Part shown: piece by piece, positions 9,775 to 18,464 of the stretch
Layout: each line of letters opens with the position of its first letter
Position numbering within the stretch: position 1 is the stretch's first letter
Source: Caryophanales bacterium
GTDB taxonomy: Bacteria > Bacillota_I > Bacilli_A > RF39 > UBA660
NCBI GenBank assembly: GCA_016288795.1
Contig: JAEELI010000002.1
Coordinates: 62,001-126,000, forward strand
Direction of reading: 5' to 3'
DNA: 64,000 nucleotides
Translations under genes and position numbers: made by a program
Notes under the pieces: generated by a model
The model's database searches: none
What the model was told of the DNA's origin: nothing
Seen by the model: the letters and a program-made list of their open reading frames with translations, nothing else

Positions 9775-9867
9775 AATATCACCTTTTTCAAAAGTATTAT
9801 AACACACCTATTTTTATTATTCTATGGTATACTTTAATTATATATTATTTATAAGAGGTGAATAATA

Positions 9868-11226
9868 ATGTTAAAATATGAAACAAATTCAAAATTAGTT
9901 CAAAAAGGACAAGTGTTTGTAGCTATCAAGGGGCACACTGTCGATGGTCACGAATATATAGAAGAAGCTATTAAAAATGGAGCTTCTAAAATAATTAGTG
10001 AAAAAGATTTAAATATAAGTGTGCCCTATGAAAAAGTTGAAGATACAAAAAAATATTTAGATGATATATTAGTTAAAGAATATAAAAATGAAATTAATAA
10101 AATAAAAATTATTGGAATTACTGGAACTAATGGTAAAACTACTAGTTGTTTTTTAACATATCAAATGTTACTTAAATTAAATAAAAATGCAGCATATTTA
10201 GGCACTATTGGCTATTATAGAAAAGATTATTATCAAATCATGAATAATACTACTCCAGATATTTTGACTCTATATAAGATACTTATGGACGCTAGAGATA
10301 ATAATGTTGAATACTTAGTTATGGAAGTATCTAGTCATGCTCTATCATATGAAAGAATTAAAGGATTAAAACTAATATGTGGAGCTTTCACTAACTTAAC
10401 TGAAGATCATTTGGATTATCATAAGACAATGGAAGCTTATTTAAATGAAAAATTAAAAATAACAAACTATCTAACTAAAGATGGCGTAATGATACTTAAT
10501 AGTGATGATAAAGCTTCCCAAAGTTTTATGAATAAATATCCAAATTATAAAACTTATGGTTTAAATGGTGATTATAAAATAGTTAATTATGAAATATTAC
10601 CAAATAAAACTAATTTAGAATTCTCTTATGATAATAAAACTTATAATGTAACAACTAATTTAACAAGTAAATTTAATATATATAATTATTTAACTTGCGT
10701 TGGAATCTTAAACAGTATTGGTTTTGAATTAAATGAATTAATAAAAATAACTAAAGATATCTACCCTCCTAAAGGAAGATGCGAAACTTATAAAGTTGGT
10801 AAAGGATATGCAATAGTTGATTATGCTCATACTCCGGATGCTGTTCAAAAAGTTATTGAAGCTTATTTAGAATTAAAACAAAATAGGATAATAACTATTA
10901 TAGGCTGTGGTGGCGATAGAGACCCAATTAAAAGACCTATTATGGGTGATATTGCTACAAAACTATCTGATTATGTTATATTTACTAATGATAATCCTAG
11001 AACAGAAGATCCAGTTAAAATAATGGATGATATTATTAAAGGAGTTCATAGTGACAATTATGAGATTATCCATGATAGAAAGAAAGCCATTATAAAAGGG
11101 ATTGAAATGATGGAAGATAATGATATATTACTAGTTTTAGGTAAAGGTCATGAAGACTATCAAATAATTGGTCATGAGAAAATACATTTTGATGATGCAG
11201 AAATAATTCAAAAATATGAATATTAA
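9868..11226 (+). CDS. murE: UDP-MurNAc-tripeptide synthetase, meso-DAP type
   Basis: MurE adds the third amino acid to UDP-MurNAc-L-Ala-D-Glu in the cytoplasm. The ATP loop GITGTNGKTT lies near residues 86-96. DNPR at 375-378 is the signature associated with meso-diaminopimelate, so the wall is predicted to be DAP type. At 452 residues it is shorter than most MurE; the N-terminal domain begins directly at the part that usually reads DSRxVxxGxxF. The AGAGGTG site and a TATACT box just upstream fit the start. It stands apart from other mur genes. Confidence 0.94.
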   Translation: MLKYETNSKLVQKGQVFVAIKGHTVDGHEYIEEAIKNGASKIISEKDLNISVPYEKVEDTKKYLDDILVKEYKNEINKIKIIGITGTNGKTTSCFLTYQMLLKLNKNAAYLGTIGYYRKDYYQIMNNTTPDILTLYKILMDARDNNVEYLVMEVSSHALSYERIKGLKLICGAFTNLTEDHLDYHKTMEAYLNEKLKITNYLTKDGVMILNSDDKASQSFMNKYPNYKTYGLNGDYKIVNYEILPNKTNLEFSYDNKTYNVTTNLTSKFNIYNYLTCVGILNSIGFELNELIKITKDIYPPKGRCETYKVGKGYAIVDYAHTPDAVQKVIEAYLELKQNRIITIIGCGGDRDPIKRPIMGDIATKLSDYVIFTNDNPRTEDPVKIMDDIIKGVHSDNYEIIHDRKKAIIKGIEMMEDNDILLVLGKGHEDYQIIGHEKIHFDDAEIIQKYEY

Positions 11227-11268
11227 CAAATGACAAATAATATGTTATATTATGATTAGGAGGAAAAG

Positions 11269-11508
11269 ATGCATTATTTAGTAGCCATTTTAATTGGTGC
11301 TGTATCTGGATGGTTAGCCGGATTAATAATGGGTTCAAAAGGTGGTTTAATTAGAAATATCATCTTAGGTATTGCTGGTGGTTTTGTCGGCAGTTTCATT
11401 TTTAGATTATTACCTATTTCTGTTGCTGATGGTTACCTTGGAACAATCATTACTTCCGTTGTTGGAGCAGCATTAATAATTTTCATAGTTAATAGATTCA
11501 TAAAATAA
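11269..11508 (+). CDS. GlsB/YeaQ/YmgE-family small membrane protein
   Basis: This 79-residue protein has three membrane helices with the glycine-rich pattern of the transglycosylase-associated family (GAVSGWLAGLIMGSKGG, then GIAGGFVGSFIF). These proteins are linked to envelope stress in Bacillota and enterobacteria, but their biochemical role is not settled. It follows murE by 42 bases with an AGGAGG site and shares a terminator with the convergent plsC. Confidence 0.85.
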   Translation: MHYLVAILIGAVSGWLAGLIMGSKGGLIRNIILGIAGGFVGSFIFRLLPISVADGYLGTIITSVVGAALIIFIVNRFIK

Positions 11509-11533
11509 AACAGATTATTTATTAATCTGTTTT
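11507..11533. terminator. Bidirectional terminator
   Basis: AAAACAGATTA and TAATCTGTTTT form a symmetric hairpin between the convergent GlsB-family gene and plsC. Confidence 0.8.
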
Positions 11534-12112
11534 ATTTAATTTTATAATCATTTTTCTAACAACATCTTCTAAGTATTTAACTTTATCTTCGTCTTTTATC
11601 TTCTCTACGTATATTGGTTTGCCAAATACTATTTTAGGATGGGAACGAAATTTCCAATTAGATTTCATTGCAAAAGGAATAATTGGAACCCCAGTTTTTT
11701 CAGCAAAACTAATTACTCCAGGTTTAAATGGTAATATCAAATCTTTTTTATGATATGTTCCCTCGGGAAAAATTCCAATAATTTTTCCTCTATTTAATAA
11801 ATCGATTACTTCCTTCTTTGCTTCTGGATTTTTTTGAGAGCGATCTATTCTTATTAGATGCATCATTTTGAAAAACCAAGCAGATGAGCCATCAAACAGT
11901 TCCTTTTTTCCCAAAAAATGAATAGGTCTATTAGTAGCTTTATATAACATGTAAGCATCATAATTGCTTAAATGGTTACCAGCTAGTATATATGCTCCTT
12001 TTTTGGGAATATTTTCCTTTCCTGAAACTTTACCGCCAAACCAAATATTACCTGCAAACTTTATTATATGAGAAACAATTTGATAACCTATATAAGATTT
12101 ATGCTTCCTCAT
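11522..12112 (-). CDS. plsC: 1-acyl-sn-glycerol-3-phosphate acyltransferase-like (left copy)
   Basis: This 196-residue membrane-associated enzyme should transfer an acyl group to lysophosphatidate. Motif I is NHLSNYD (H-x4-D) near residue 47, and motif III FPEGTYHKKD lies near 115. The start overlaps the end of the AMP-ligase gene by 14 bases, so the two are coupled. It is the last gene of a three-gene unit (E2-like acyltransferase, ligase, PlsC) that is repeated in mirror image at 61393-64000. Confidence 0.9.
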   Translation of the reverse strand: MRKHKSYIGYQIVSHIIKFAGNIWFGGKVSGKENIPKKGAYILAGNHLSNYDAYMLYKATNRPIHFLGKKELFDGSSAWFFKMMHLIRIDRSQKNPEAKKEVIDLLNRGKIIGIFPEGTYHKKDLILPFKPGVISFAEKTGVPIIPFAMKSNWKFRSHPKIVFGKPIYVEKIKDEDKVKYLEDVVRKMIIKLNKTD

Positions 12113-13826
12113 TTTTATTTTCCTCTTCTAGTTTAGTAAAAGCAACTTTACCAACTAAAGTTGTAGGTAATTTTTTACGATATTCATAAGATTTAGGTAA
12201 AGAATACTTACTAATATTCTTACGGCATAATTCTTGAATTTCCTTTTTTAATTCTGAAGTTTCCTCAACTCCATCTTTTAAAACAATATAGGCTTTAGCA
12301 ACTTGGCCTTTGTATGGATGAGGAACTCCAATAACTGTACATGCTAAAACGTCTTTATGACTAACAATAACATTTTCAATATATGATGGATATATATTAT
12401 AACCAGAAGATATAATAATTCTTTTTATTCTTTGTTTAAATATAATTATACCTTCTTTAGTCATACAACCAACATCACCGGTATGTAACCACACTTTTCC
12501 ATCATCATGATATCTTAATGTTTGATTGGTTTCTAATTCATTATTTAAATATCCCATCATTACTGTAGGACCACTTATACATATTTCACCATCTTCACCA
12601 AATGGAGCATTTTCATGAGAATCTATTTTAACTATTTTAAAATATGTATCAGGGAATGGTATACCAATGCAACCATCAGCAATATATCCGTCTTCATTTG
12701 TTAAGCAGGTTGCTGCAGTTGCTTCAGTTAGACCAAAACCTGGTCTAACGCTGGCATATGAGCCATGGTCATGAAGATATTCATCAACTTTTTTCTTTAA
12801 CTCTGGAGTTAATATATCTCCCCCAGAGATAACAGCTTCAACACATTCCAAATCATTACTTTTTAATTTTTGTTTTAATAAAGCCTCATATAAAGTTGGA
12901 ACTCCTACTATAAAGTTTGGTTTAGTTCTTTTAATTAAATCACCAAATTGTTTGGCATCAAACTGAGGTATTAATATACATTTCATTGCACTAATTAATG
13001 GAGTATGAATACATACAGCTAAACCAAAGCCGTGAAATATAGGCAATAGTGATAAAACTGAATTACCTGGTATAGTTTGTTTTATCATTTCATGAGCTCC
13101 CAAGGCTAAGGAATTGAAATTAAGATTAGATAGCATAATGCCCTTAGGAGTACCAGTTGTTCCCCCACTATATAGTATTACTGCTAAATCATTAGCTCCT
13201 CTAGCTTCATGACAAACTCCAACAAAATCTGGGGCTGAAGCAATAAAATGATTCCATAAAACTATATCTTCATCATCTTTAGGTATTTTTATTTTTTTCT
13301 TATAATTAGTAACTTTATACAAATAATGCATAAATGGTGGCATTGATGTATCAGGAGATGCCACAATTATTTTTTGCAACTTAGTATTCCTTTTTATTTT
13401 TAATGCTTTTTCTAAGCAACTATCTAAGATAACCATAAATTTAGATTCTGCTTGATTAACATAATTTTCTATTTCTTTTTCTGAAGATAAAGGATGTATC
13501 ATAGATACTACTGCTCCAATTAAATTAACTGCATAAACTGTGCAGATTGCTTCTGGAGTAGATGGCATACAAATAGTTACCCGATCATCTTTGTCCACCC
13601 CATAATTCTTCAATGCTTTAGCAACATCCTCTATTTGTTTCATAAATACTCGATAAGTTATTTTTTTACCAAAGTATTCATAAGCATAATACTCCGGATA
13701 TTTTCTAGATACTGCCATTAAAGCATCAACCATACTACCTGATGGATACTCTAGGTTTGGTCTAGCATCTTGATATTCTTTTAGCCAAGGCCTTAATAAT
13801 TCATCTTTAGTCAATTTTGATTTCAT
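12099..13826 (-). CDS. AMP-dependent acyl ligase (left copy)
   Basis: This protein of about 575 residues activates a carboxylic acid, probably a fatty acid, as an acyl-adenylate and then an acyl thioester. The adenylation loop LYSGGTTGTPKG is clear, as are the GFGLTEAT and LHTGDVG motifs and the C-terminal GKVAFTKL lysine region. I chose the ATG at 13826 because it aligns with the start of the right copy; a GTG nine bases upstream is possible. It overlaps both neighbours, so the acyltransferase, ligase and plsC form one operon. The right copy is at 62243. Confidence 0.92.
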   Translation of the reverse strand: MKSKLTKDELLRPWLKEYQDARPNLEYPSGSMVDALMAVSRKYPEYYAYEYFGKKITYRVFMKQIEDVAKALKNYGVDKDDRVTICMPSTPEAICTVYAVNLIGAVVSMIHPLSSEKEIENYVNQAESKFMVILDSCLEKALKIKRNTKLQKIIVASPDTSMPPFMHYLYKVTNYKKKIKIPKDDEDIVLWNHFIASAPDFVGVCHEARGANDLAVILYSGGTTGTPKGIMLSNLNFNSLALGAHEMIKQTIPGNSVLSLLPIFHGFGLAVCIHTPLISAMKCILIPQFDAKQFGDLIKRTKPNFIVGVPTLYEALLKQKLKSNDLECVEAVISGGDILTPELKKKVDEYLHDHGSYASVRPGFGLTEATAATCLTNEDGYIADGCIGIPFPDTYFKIVKIDSHENAPFGEDGEICISGPTVMMGYLNNELETNQTLRYHDDGKVWLHTGDVGCMTKEGIIIFKQRIKRIIISSGYNIYPSYIENVIVSHKDVLACTVIGVPHPYKGQVAKAYIVLKDGVEETSELKKEIQELCRKNISKYSLPKSYEYRKKLPTTLVGKVAFTKLEEENKNEEA

Positions 13827-14685
13827 CTTTTGCACTACCCTCTAATAATTTTGGATTATTTAATATATGTTGTATTAATTTGACTGACTTAATTAAGTAA
13901 AAACCATCTGAGGTTCTTTCATCCATTGTCATTCCAAATTCGCAATAATATTTTTTTTCAACCTTTCCATTTACTTTTACTTCTTCTTCTTTTATTTCTC
14001 CCATAGTAACTAATCCAGGGCTTGTTCCAAATTCAGTAACATTGTGATAAATACCCCCAAATTTTAAACTACCTAAATTAGATAATATCATACTGCTATA
14101 ATATAAATTATCTTTAACTAATGAAGAAGGTAATTTTCCTTTTTTATCTAACCATTTTAAAAATCCTACAACAGGTATTCTAATTGGATTAGGCATCTTT
14201 CCTAACACATTAATTGCGTCATTCGCACCTTCTCCAGTATCTCCTTCTTTTCTAATACTATTGACCTTATCAGCAATCTTCTTGCCAAATGTCCAAATAT
14301 TATCATCTTCTTCTAAAGGCATAACTACCATTATTTCATCAGATGTATCATTAAAATCTATTTTCATAACAAATGCTAAGCTAACATCATTATGCTCATA
14401 TACATGCCTATTAGCAACAAATCTATTTAATATCGGTCTATTGTATATTGTTTTACCAATAGTCAACGCAAAAGCATGAAAATAAGTTATATTATTACCT
14501 TTTTTCTTTTGATCTTCAATATAGTGAACTAAATTAGTTACATCCATTTTTTGATTTATATAAAGTTCACTCATATATCTTTTGGGTTTTAAATCAATAC
14601 ATATTTGGGTCATGCCACCAATATCGCGACAACGTCTTGCATCTTTTCTATCTCCAAATCTTCTCTTATACTTCTTCTTTTCCAT
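13807..14685 (-). CDS. E2-like (CAT-fold) acyltransferase without the usual catalytic His (left copy)
   Basis: This 292-residue protein has the catalytic-domain fold of 2-oxo acid dehydrogenase E2 and chloramphenicol acetyltransferase, but no lipoyl or subunit-binding domain. The C-terminal active-site segment normally reads DHRxxDG; here it is DERTSDG (residues 255-261), with Glu in place of His. The right copy has the same change, so it is inherited and not a sequencing slip. It is the first gene of the operon with the AMP-ligase and PlsC, which suggests acyl transfer in lipid or envelope synthesis. Substrate unknown. Confidence 0.85.
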   Translation of the reverse strand: MEKKKYKRRFGDRKDARRCRDIGGMTQICIDLKPKRYMSELYINQKMDVTNLVHYIEDQKKKGNNITYFHAFALTIGKTIYNRPILNRFVANRHVYEHNDVSLAFVMKIDFNDTSDEIMVVMPLEEDDNIWTFGKKIADKVNSIRKEGDTGEGANDAINVLGKMPNPIRIPVVGFLKWLDKKGKLPSSLVKDNLYYSSMILSNLGSLKFGGIYHNVTEFGTSPGLVTMGEIKEEEVKVNGKVEKKYYCEFGMTMDERTSDGFYLIKSVKLIQHILNNPKLLEGSAKDEIKID

Positions 14686-14705
14686 ACTTACCCTTTCATT
14701 TTATG

Positions 14706-14733
14706 TTGAAATATTTTTTATCTATGCTATAAT
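14706..14733 (+). promoter_or_regulatory. tRNA-Gly promoter (left)
   Basis: TTGAAA (14706-14711) and TATAAT (14728-14733) are 16 bases apart, 12 bases before the tRNA. The right-arm tRNA-Gly has the same boxes and spacing. Confidence 0.85.
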
Positions 14734-14745
14734 AGTTTACGTAAC

Positions 14746-14819
14746 GCAGGTGTAGTTTAATGGTAGAACTATAGCCTTCCAAGCTATTAACGTGGGTTCG
14801 ATTCCCATCACCTGCTCCA
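14746..14819 (+). tRNA. tRNA-Gly(TCC), left copy
   Basis: A 74-base cloverleaf with acceptor GCAGGTG/CACCTGC, anticodon loop CTTCCAA and encoded CCA. Its last 16 bases are the start of a 158-base direct repeat (14804-14961 and 16039-16196). Confidence 0.97.
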
Positions 14820-14961
14820 TAGATTATTCAAAAGTCCGTTTATTCGGGCTTTTTTCATTTTCTAAATATCAAAATTACAACTTTTTTTATTATCTAATAA
14901 AATCTGCGATAATTCTCCCAAAATAATTCAACCTTCCAACATCAATTATATCATATTTATT
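14804..14961 (+). repeat. 158-bp direct repeat, copy 1 (tRNA-Gly 3' end plus downstream)
   Basis: This copy holds the last 16 bases of tRNA-Gly, its terminator and about 105 further bases. It matches 16039-16196 with three mismatches and no gaps. The pair brackets the 274-residue gene at 15057-15881, with an offset of 1235 bases. Confidence 0.95.
14831..14855 (+). terminator. tRNA-Gly terminator
   Basis: AGTCCG / CGGGCT stem with T6. It is duplicated at 16066-16090 inside repeat copy 2. Confidence 0.85.
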
Positions 14962-14983
14962 ATTTTTTTATATAAAAACATTT

Positions 14984-15007
14984 AAAAAGATGAGCAAACA
15001 CTCATCC
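14984..15007 (-). terminator. Terminator after the 274-residue gene
   Basis: GATGAG / CTCATC hairpin followed by T5 on the minus strand, 50 bases after the stop. Confidence 0.7.
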
Positions 15008-15056
15008 ATAGCTTATAATTTAAATTTCTATTTTATTATTAACAATAAAACAATTA

Positions 15057-15881
15057 TTATTGATTATGTGTATTAAAACACCATGAAGCCAAGTCGTGAT
15101 TAACATAACAATAACTGCCACTTCCTACTACTACGCGTCCATCATCATGAATATAAATATATAGATCATCAAAATTAGACTCTTCTTTTTGACATAAAAC
15201 ATAATTTTGATTTTCTTGATCAGTTTTTGCACAAGTCCACCCAACTTTTTCAAATTTCGTTTTATAATCACTAACATTATTCCAATCATTAGGTTTTACG
15301 CATATAGTATTACTATTAGTTATAATACAAGCTTCACTATCAATTCTATCATATTTGTATCCAGTTTCATGTTCTACACATTTATAATAACTACCTTCTC
15401 CAATGTATATGTTAGAACTTCCATCACATTTTAAACCTTTATTAATATAACTTGAAAAAAAGTTGTTAAAGTCTTCTTTTGAATAAAAACCATATGTGAA
15501 ATACTCAATTGTATCTTTATCACTTTCATATGTACCATAAAAAACCTCGATTACAGGATTTGCTGATATGGCCTCACTAATAGTTTCTTTTATAAAGAAT
15601 TTTTTGTTTAGTGTTTTATAATCACTCACTTTTTTTGCTAAAGAACTTGGTGTAAACTCACCATTTTCCTCAATACTGTAATACATTACTTTGTTACTTG
15701 AACTATTACTCTGTTCTCTTTTTTCTGTTTCATCATTGTTTATTGGTAATTGTTTATTATTCGTTTTATAAAAAAAATAACCTATACCTATACCAATTAA
15801 TACAACTACTCCAATTAAAATAATATATAATGATATATTATTTTTCTTTTTTTCAACATTTTGAATATTATTTTCTTCCAC
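15057..15881 (-). CDS. Membrane-anchored Cys-rich extracellular protein between direct repeats
   Basis: This 274-residue protein has a short cytoplasmic tail, one membrane helix (about 17-38) and a polar extracellular part with about nine Cys, likely in disulfides (for example near CDGSSN, YYKCVE, EACII, TICVKP, WTCAK, LCQKE). No family is recognised. It has its own promoter (TTGCAT at 15932-15937 and TATAAT at 15909-15914 on the minus strand, 17 bases apart). It has no partner in the right arm and sits between 158-base repeats that begin inside tRNA-Gly, so it looks like inserted cargo. No recombinase is present. Confidence 0.75.
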   Translation of the reverse strand: MEENNIQNVEKKKNNISLYIILIGVVVLIGIGIGYFFYKTNNKQLPINNDETEKREQSNSSSNKVMYYSIEENGEFTPSSLAKKVSDYKTLNKKFFIKETISEAISANPVIEVFYGTYESDKDTIEYFTYGFYSKEDFNNFFSSYINKGLKCDGSSNIYIGEGSYYKCVEHETGYKYDRIDSEACIITNSNTICVKPNDWNNVSDYKTKFEKVGWTCAKTDQENQNYVLCQKEESNFDDLYIYIHDDGRVVVGSGSYCYVNHDLASWCFNTHNQ

Positions 15882-15908
15882 AATAAATCAACCTCTCAAA
15901 CCAGTTTA

Positions 15909-15937
15909 ATTATATTATGCTTTTTTAATTCATGCAA
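15909..15937 (-). promoter_or_regulatory. Promoter of the 274-residue gene
   Basis: TTGCAT, 17 bases, TATAAT on the minus strand. Just upstream (15959-15979) the tandem CCGGTAATT-CA-CCGGTAATT also reads as a CCGGT/ACCGG hairpin and could be an operator. Confidence 0.65.
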
Positions 15938-16026
15938 TATCTCAAGCCATAATTTTTCCCCGGTAATTCACCGGTAATTTTATTCATATTATTTTATAAA
16001 ACAATGTATTTATGGGCATTAAAAAA

Positions 16027-16224
16027 ACAAGTAACAAACCCATCACCTGCTCCATAAATTATTCAAAAGTCCGTATATTCGGGCTTTTTTCATTTTCTAA
16101 ATATCAAAATTACAACTTTTTTTATTATCTAATAAAATCTGCGATAATTCTCCCAAAATAATTCAACCTTCCAACATTAATTATATCATATTTATTGATA
16201 ATATAATACATATTTGTTACTTGT
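16027..16224. repeat. 12-bp inverted repeats around direct-repeat copy 2
   Basis: ACAAGTAACAAA at 16027-16038 and its exact reverse complement at 16213-16224 flank repeat copy 2. The left arm of the inverted repeat abuts the copy at base 16038/16039 exactly; 16 bases separate the other side. Confidence 0.85.
16039..16196 (+). repeat. 158-bp direct repeat, copy 2 (tRNA-Gly 3' fragment)
   Basis: Starts at CCCATCACCTGCTCCA, the 3' end of tRNA-Gly without the rest of the tRNA, and runs through the tRNA terminator and the same downstream sequence as copy 1. The 400-base gap 15882-16289 holds only this repeat, its inverted-repeat borders and the promoter above. Confidence 0.95.
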
Positions 16225-16242
16225 AAAATAAATAATTGTATT

Positions 16243-16270
16243 AAAAAAGTGAGTAAATAAAACTCACTTT
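16243..16270 (-). terminator. Terminator after the 163-residue gene
   Basis: AAAGTGAG / CTCACTTT hairpin with T6 on the minus strand. Confidence 0.8.
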
Positions 16271-16289
16271 ATCATGGTAGAATTTAAGA

Positions 16290-16781
16290 TTATCTTCTTC
16301 CAAATGACTCATTTTCACCTTTTTGTGGATAAAATATTGGATTATTAGTGGAATATCTAACCCAATCTTCAAATGAATTAGCATATCTTTCATTTTGATA
16401 AATTCCATCAACAATACTTCCAGCATATCTATAATTAACTATAGCCTCAACTTCTTTTTTTAAAACTTCTGGTCTAAATAATGTTCCGGCAGCTAACATA
16501 ATTTGTTGACTATGCGCCATTATTGCATCATATGTAGCTTTAGCGCCTTCATTAAATGCATATTCATAGTCTTGTTTAGTTATAACTTTTTCAATTGTCA
16601 TTCTTGATCTACCATATTCCGTAGCTAAAAACCATGTGTGAGCAAATTTAACTCTTGCCACTAATTGTGGATCAATGTAAGGAATTCCGGTCTTCCTATC
16701 AACTACAGCATATTCCCCATTTTGTTTAATAATATTATATCTATCAAATAAGCTTTTGACGTCTTCAAATTGATAACCCAT
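16290..16781 (-). CDS. Conserved-looking cytoplasmic protein, unknown
   Basis: This 163-residue protein has no membrane segment or signal peptide. It is mixed helical, with aromatic-rich segments such as FAHTWFLATEYGRSRM and NYRYAGSIVDGIYQNERYANSF. I do not recognise it. It is a single gene with its own terminator, is found only in the left arm, and is divergent from the lipoprotein gene at 16867. Confidence 0.75.
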   Translation of the reverse strand: MGYQFEDVKSLFDRYNIIKQNGEYAVVDRKTGIPYIDPQLVARVKFAHTWFLATEYGRSRMTIEKVITKQDYEYAFNEGAKATYDAIMAHSQQIMLAAGTLFRPEVLKKEVEAIVNYRYAGSIVDGIYQNERYANSFEDWVRYSTNNPIFYPQKGENESFGRR

Positions 16782-16866
16782 TTCAACACCTCTATTTAGA
16801 TTATAACTTACTTTGATATTATTCTCAATATATAGTATAATCCAAGTATACTAGGATGTGTTAAGT

Positions 16867-17589
16867 ATGAAAAGAATATTGATATGTGGAATTGTTTTAT
16901 TACTTGTAGCAGGATGTGGTAAAAAATATACTGTTGAAGATGTAGTAAACAATAAAAGTTTTAAGTTCATAACTAATAGCAAGGAATATAACTTAAAATG
17001 CAGTAAGGAAGTTGAAAAGAAAACTACAACAATTTCTGTTTACTTTAATAATGACCGTAAAACAGTTATATTCAATGTTAAAGGCTCTTCAAAATATGAT
17101 GGTGATATTACAATAACTGATAAGATTAACACATTTGATAATGCCTATTCCTTGCTAAACTCAGATGGATATAAATGTGAAATTGTTGAAGATGATAATG
17201 AATGGTTACAAAAAAGAATAGAAGAACAAGAAAGATTAAAAAAAGCATTAGCTAAATCTTCTGCTAAATCATCGTTTAATTACAAGGAAGCTGGTAAGCT
17301 TCTATGCAATAAATATAATGGTATAACAGATAATTCTTTCACAATTAAAAATGAGACTTTCTATTATAATAAATCAAAATGGAGCAACATTAAATATGAA
17401 TGCTCAGAACAATATATTTTTAGTTTCAATAAAAAAGGTAAAACTAAACATGTAAATTATTGGTTAATGTGTCCAAATGATGCTAAAAGAAATGAATATA
17501 TGCAAATAGCTACAATAGATGATAGTATTGATAATTTTCAAAAAGTTTATGAAAAATACACTAGCAATGATTTTGTGTGTGAGTATTAA
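16867..17589 (+). CDS. Lipoprotein, unknown
   Basis: This 240-residue protein starts with a lipoprotein signal (LLLVAGC, Cys17), so it should be lipid-anchored on the outer membrane face. The mature part begins with a beta-rich segment like small Bacillota lipoproteins, has a charged helix near 110-135 (QKRIEEQERLKKAL), then a second beta-rich segment with paired Cys. I chose the ATG at 16867 because the signal peptide begins there and AGGATG lies at a good distance; a GTG at 16858 is less likely. Left arm only. Confidence 0.82.
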   Translation: MKRILICGIVLLLVAGCGKKYTVEDVVNNKSFKFITNSKEYNLKCSKEVEKKTTTISVYFNNDRKTVIFNVKGSSKYDGDITITDKINTFDNAYSLLNSDGYKCEIVEDDNEWLQKRIEEQERLKKALAKSSAKSSFNYKEAGKLLCNKYNGITDNSFTIKNETFYYNKSKWSNIKYECSEQYIFSFNKKGKTKHVNYWLMCPNDAKRNEYMQIATIDDSIDNFQKVYEKYTSNDFVCEY

Positions 17590-17625
17590 AAATAATTATA
17601 TGGTATAATTATTCTAGTGATTAAT

Positions 17626-18036
17626 ATGAATAAAGAATTAATAAGAACAATAAAGTTTACTTTGTTTTCTATTTCTGCCGGAGCAATTGAATTTGGTTTA
17701 TTTACATTGCTTACATTATGGACAAATTGGAATTATTGGGTATGTTATTTAATTGCACTGGTGGCGTCAGTTATATGGAACTTTACTCTTAATAGAGAGT
17801 TTACATTTAAATCTAGCAATAATGTTCCTGTAGCTATGGCTAAAGTTTTAGCATTCTATGTAGTTTTTACTCCCCTTTCAACTATATTGGGCAATTATCT
17901 AGTTGAAACATGTCATTGGAATGAATTTCTAGTTACAATCATAAATATGTTATTAAATTTTATTCTTGAATACCTATATGATAGATTTTATGTATTTAAA
18001 GATAGTATGGATACTAAAAAGAAAAAAAACGCTTAA
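17626..18036 (+). CDS. GtrA-family membrane protein
   Basis: This protein of about 136 residues has four membrane helices and the GtrA pattern FTLFSISAGAIEFGLF, then WNFTLNREFTFK, and ends FYVFKD. GtrA proteins are thought to help move polyprenyl-linked sugars across the membrane for teichoic acid or glycan decoration. A TATAAT box lies only about 12 bases before a GTG at 17617, so the transcript may be nearly leaderless; the ATG at 17626 is the safer start. Left arm only. Confidence 0.85.
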   Translation: MNKELIRTIKFTLFSISAGAIEFGLFTLLTLWTNWNYWVCYLIALVASVIWNFTLNREFTFKSSNNVPVAMAKVLAFYVVFTPLSTILGNYLVETCHWNEFLVTIINMLLNFILEYLYDRFYVFKDSMDTKKKKNA

Positions 18037-18047
18037 AGCGTTTTTTT
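18023..18047. terminator. Bidirectional terminator
   Basis: AAAAAAACGC TTAAA GCGTTTTTTT lies across the stop codons of the convergent GtrA and TrmH-type genes. Confidence 0.9.
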
Positions 18048-18464
18048 CATTTCGTTTATTTTGTTATATGTATCATATAAAATCACGCTGGCTGCAGTTG
18101 ATCCATTTATTGAATTACACATGCCTAATAAAGGAAGATGAATAATTGCATCTGATAGATTAAGCAATTCTTGAGAAACTCCATCATATTCTCTTCCAAG
18201 AATAAAACATACTGGTGAAGAAGGATAAAATTCACGATAATCAATACTATTGTCTGCTACTTCGTCAGAAATGATTTGAACTCCTTTAGGTTTTAGTTTT
18301 TGGGCTATTTCAACTGGATTCTCATAATATTCCCAAGGAACCCACTTCTCTACTCCTCGAGAACTAGTCTTAATCTTTTTATTCGGAGGAACGATAGTCT
18401 TTCCACATATATATACTTTTTTTACTAATAAAGCATCAGATAATCTAGGAATAGTTATGTGCAA
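18033..18464 (-). pseudogene. TrmH/SpoU-family RNA 2'-O-methyltransferase, N-terminus broken
   Basis: The 143 residues keep the SAM-binding knot of the SPOUT family: FILGREYDGVSQELLNLSD and IHLPLLGMCNSINGSTAAS. The open frame starts at a TTG, just inside the motif that usually reads NxGAIxRxADA (here IPRLSDALLVKKVYICG). Just upstream, in another frame, ILDCLKVAHN looks like the missing half of that motif and is separated by a frameshift near 18447-18455. Further upstream a GGAGG site precedes more stops. This indicates a decayed gene, or a sequence error. No right-arm partner. Confidence 0.6.

Noticed and set aside
9775-9867. A T-box in front of trpS
   Set aside because: The 93-base region has ordinary divergent promoters and no GGTGGTACC core or terminator.
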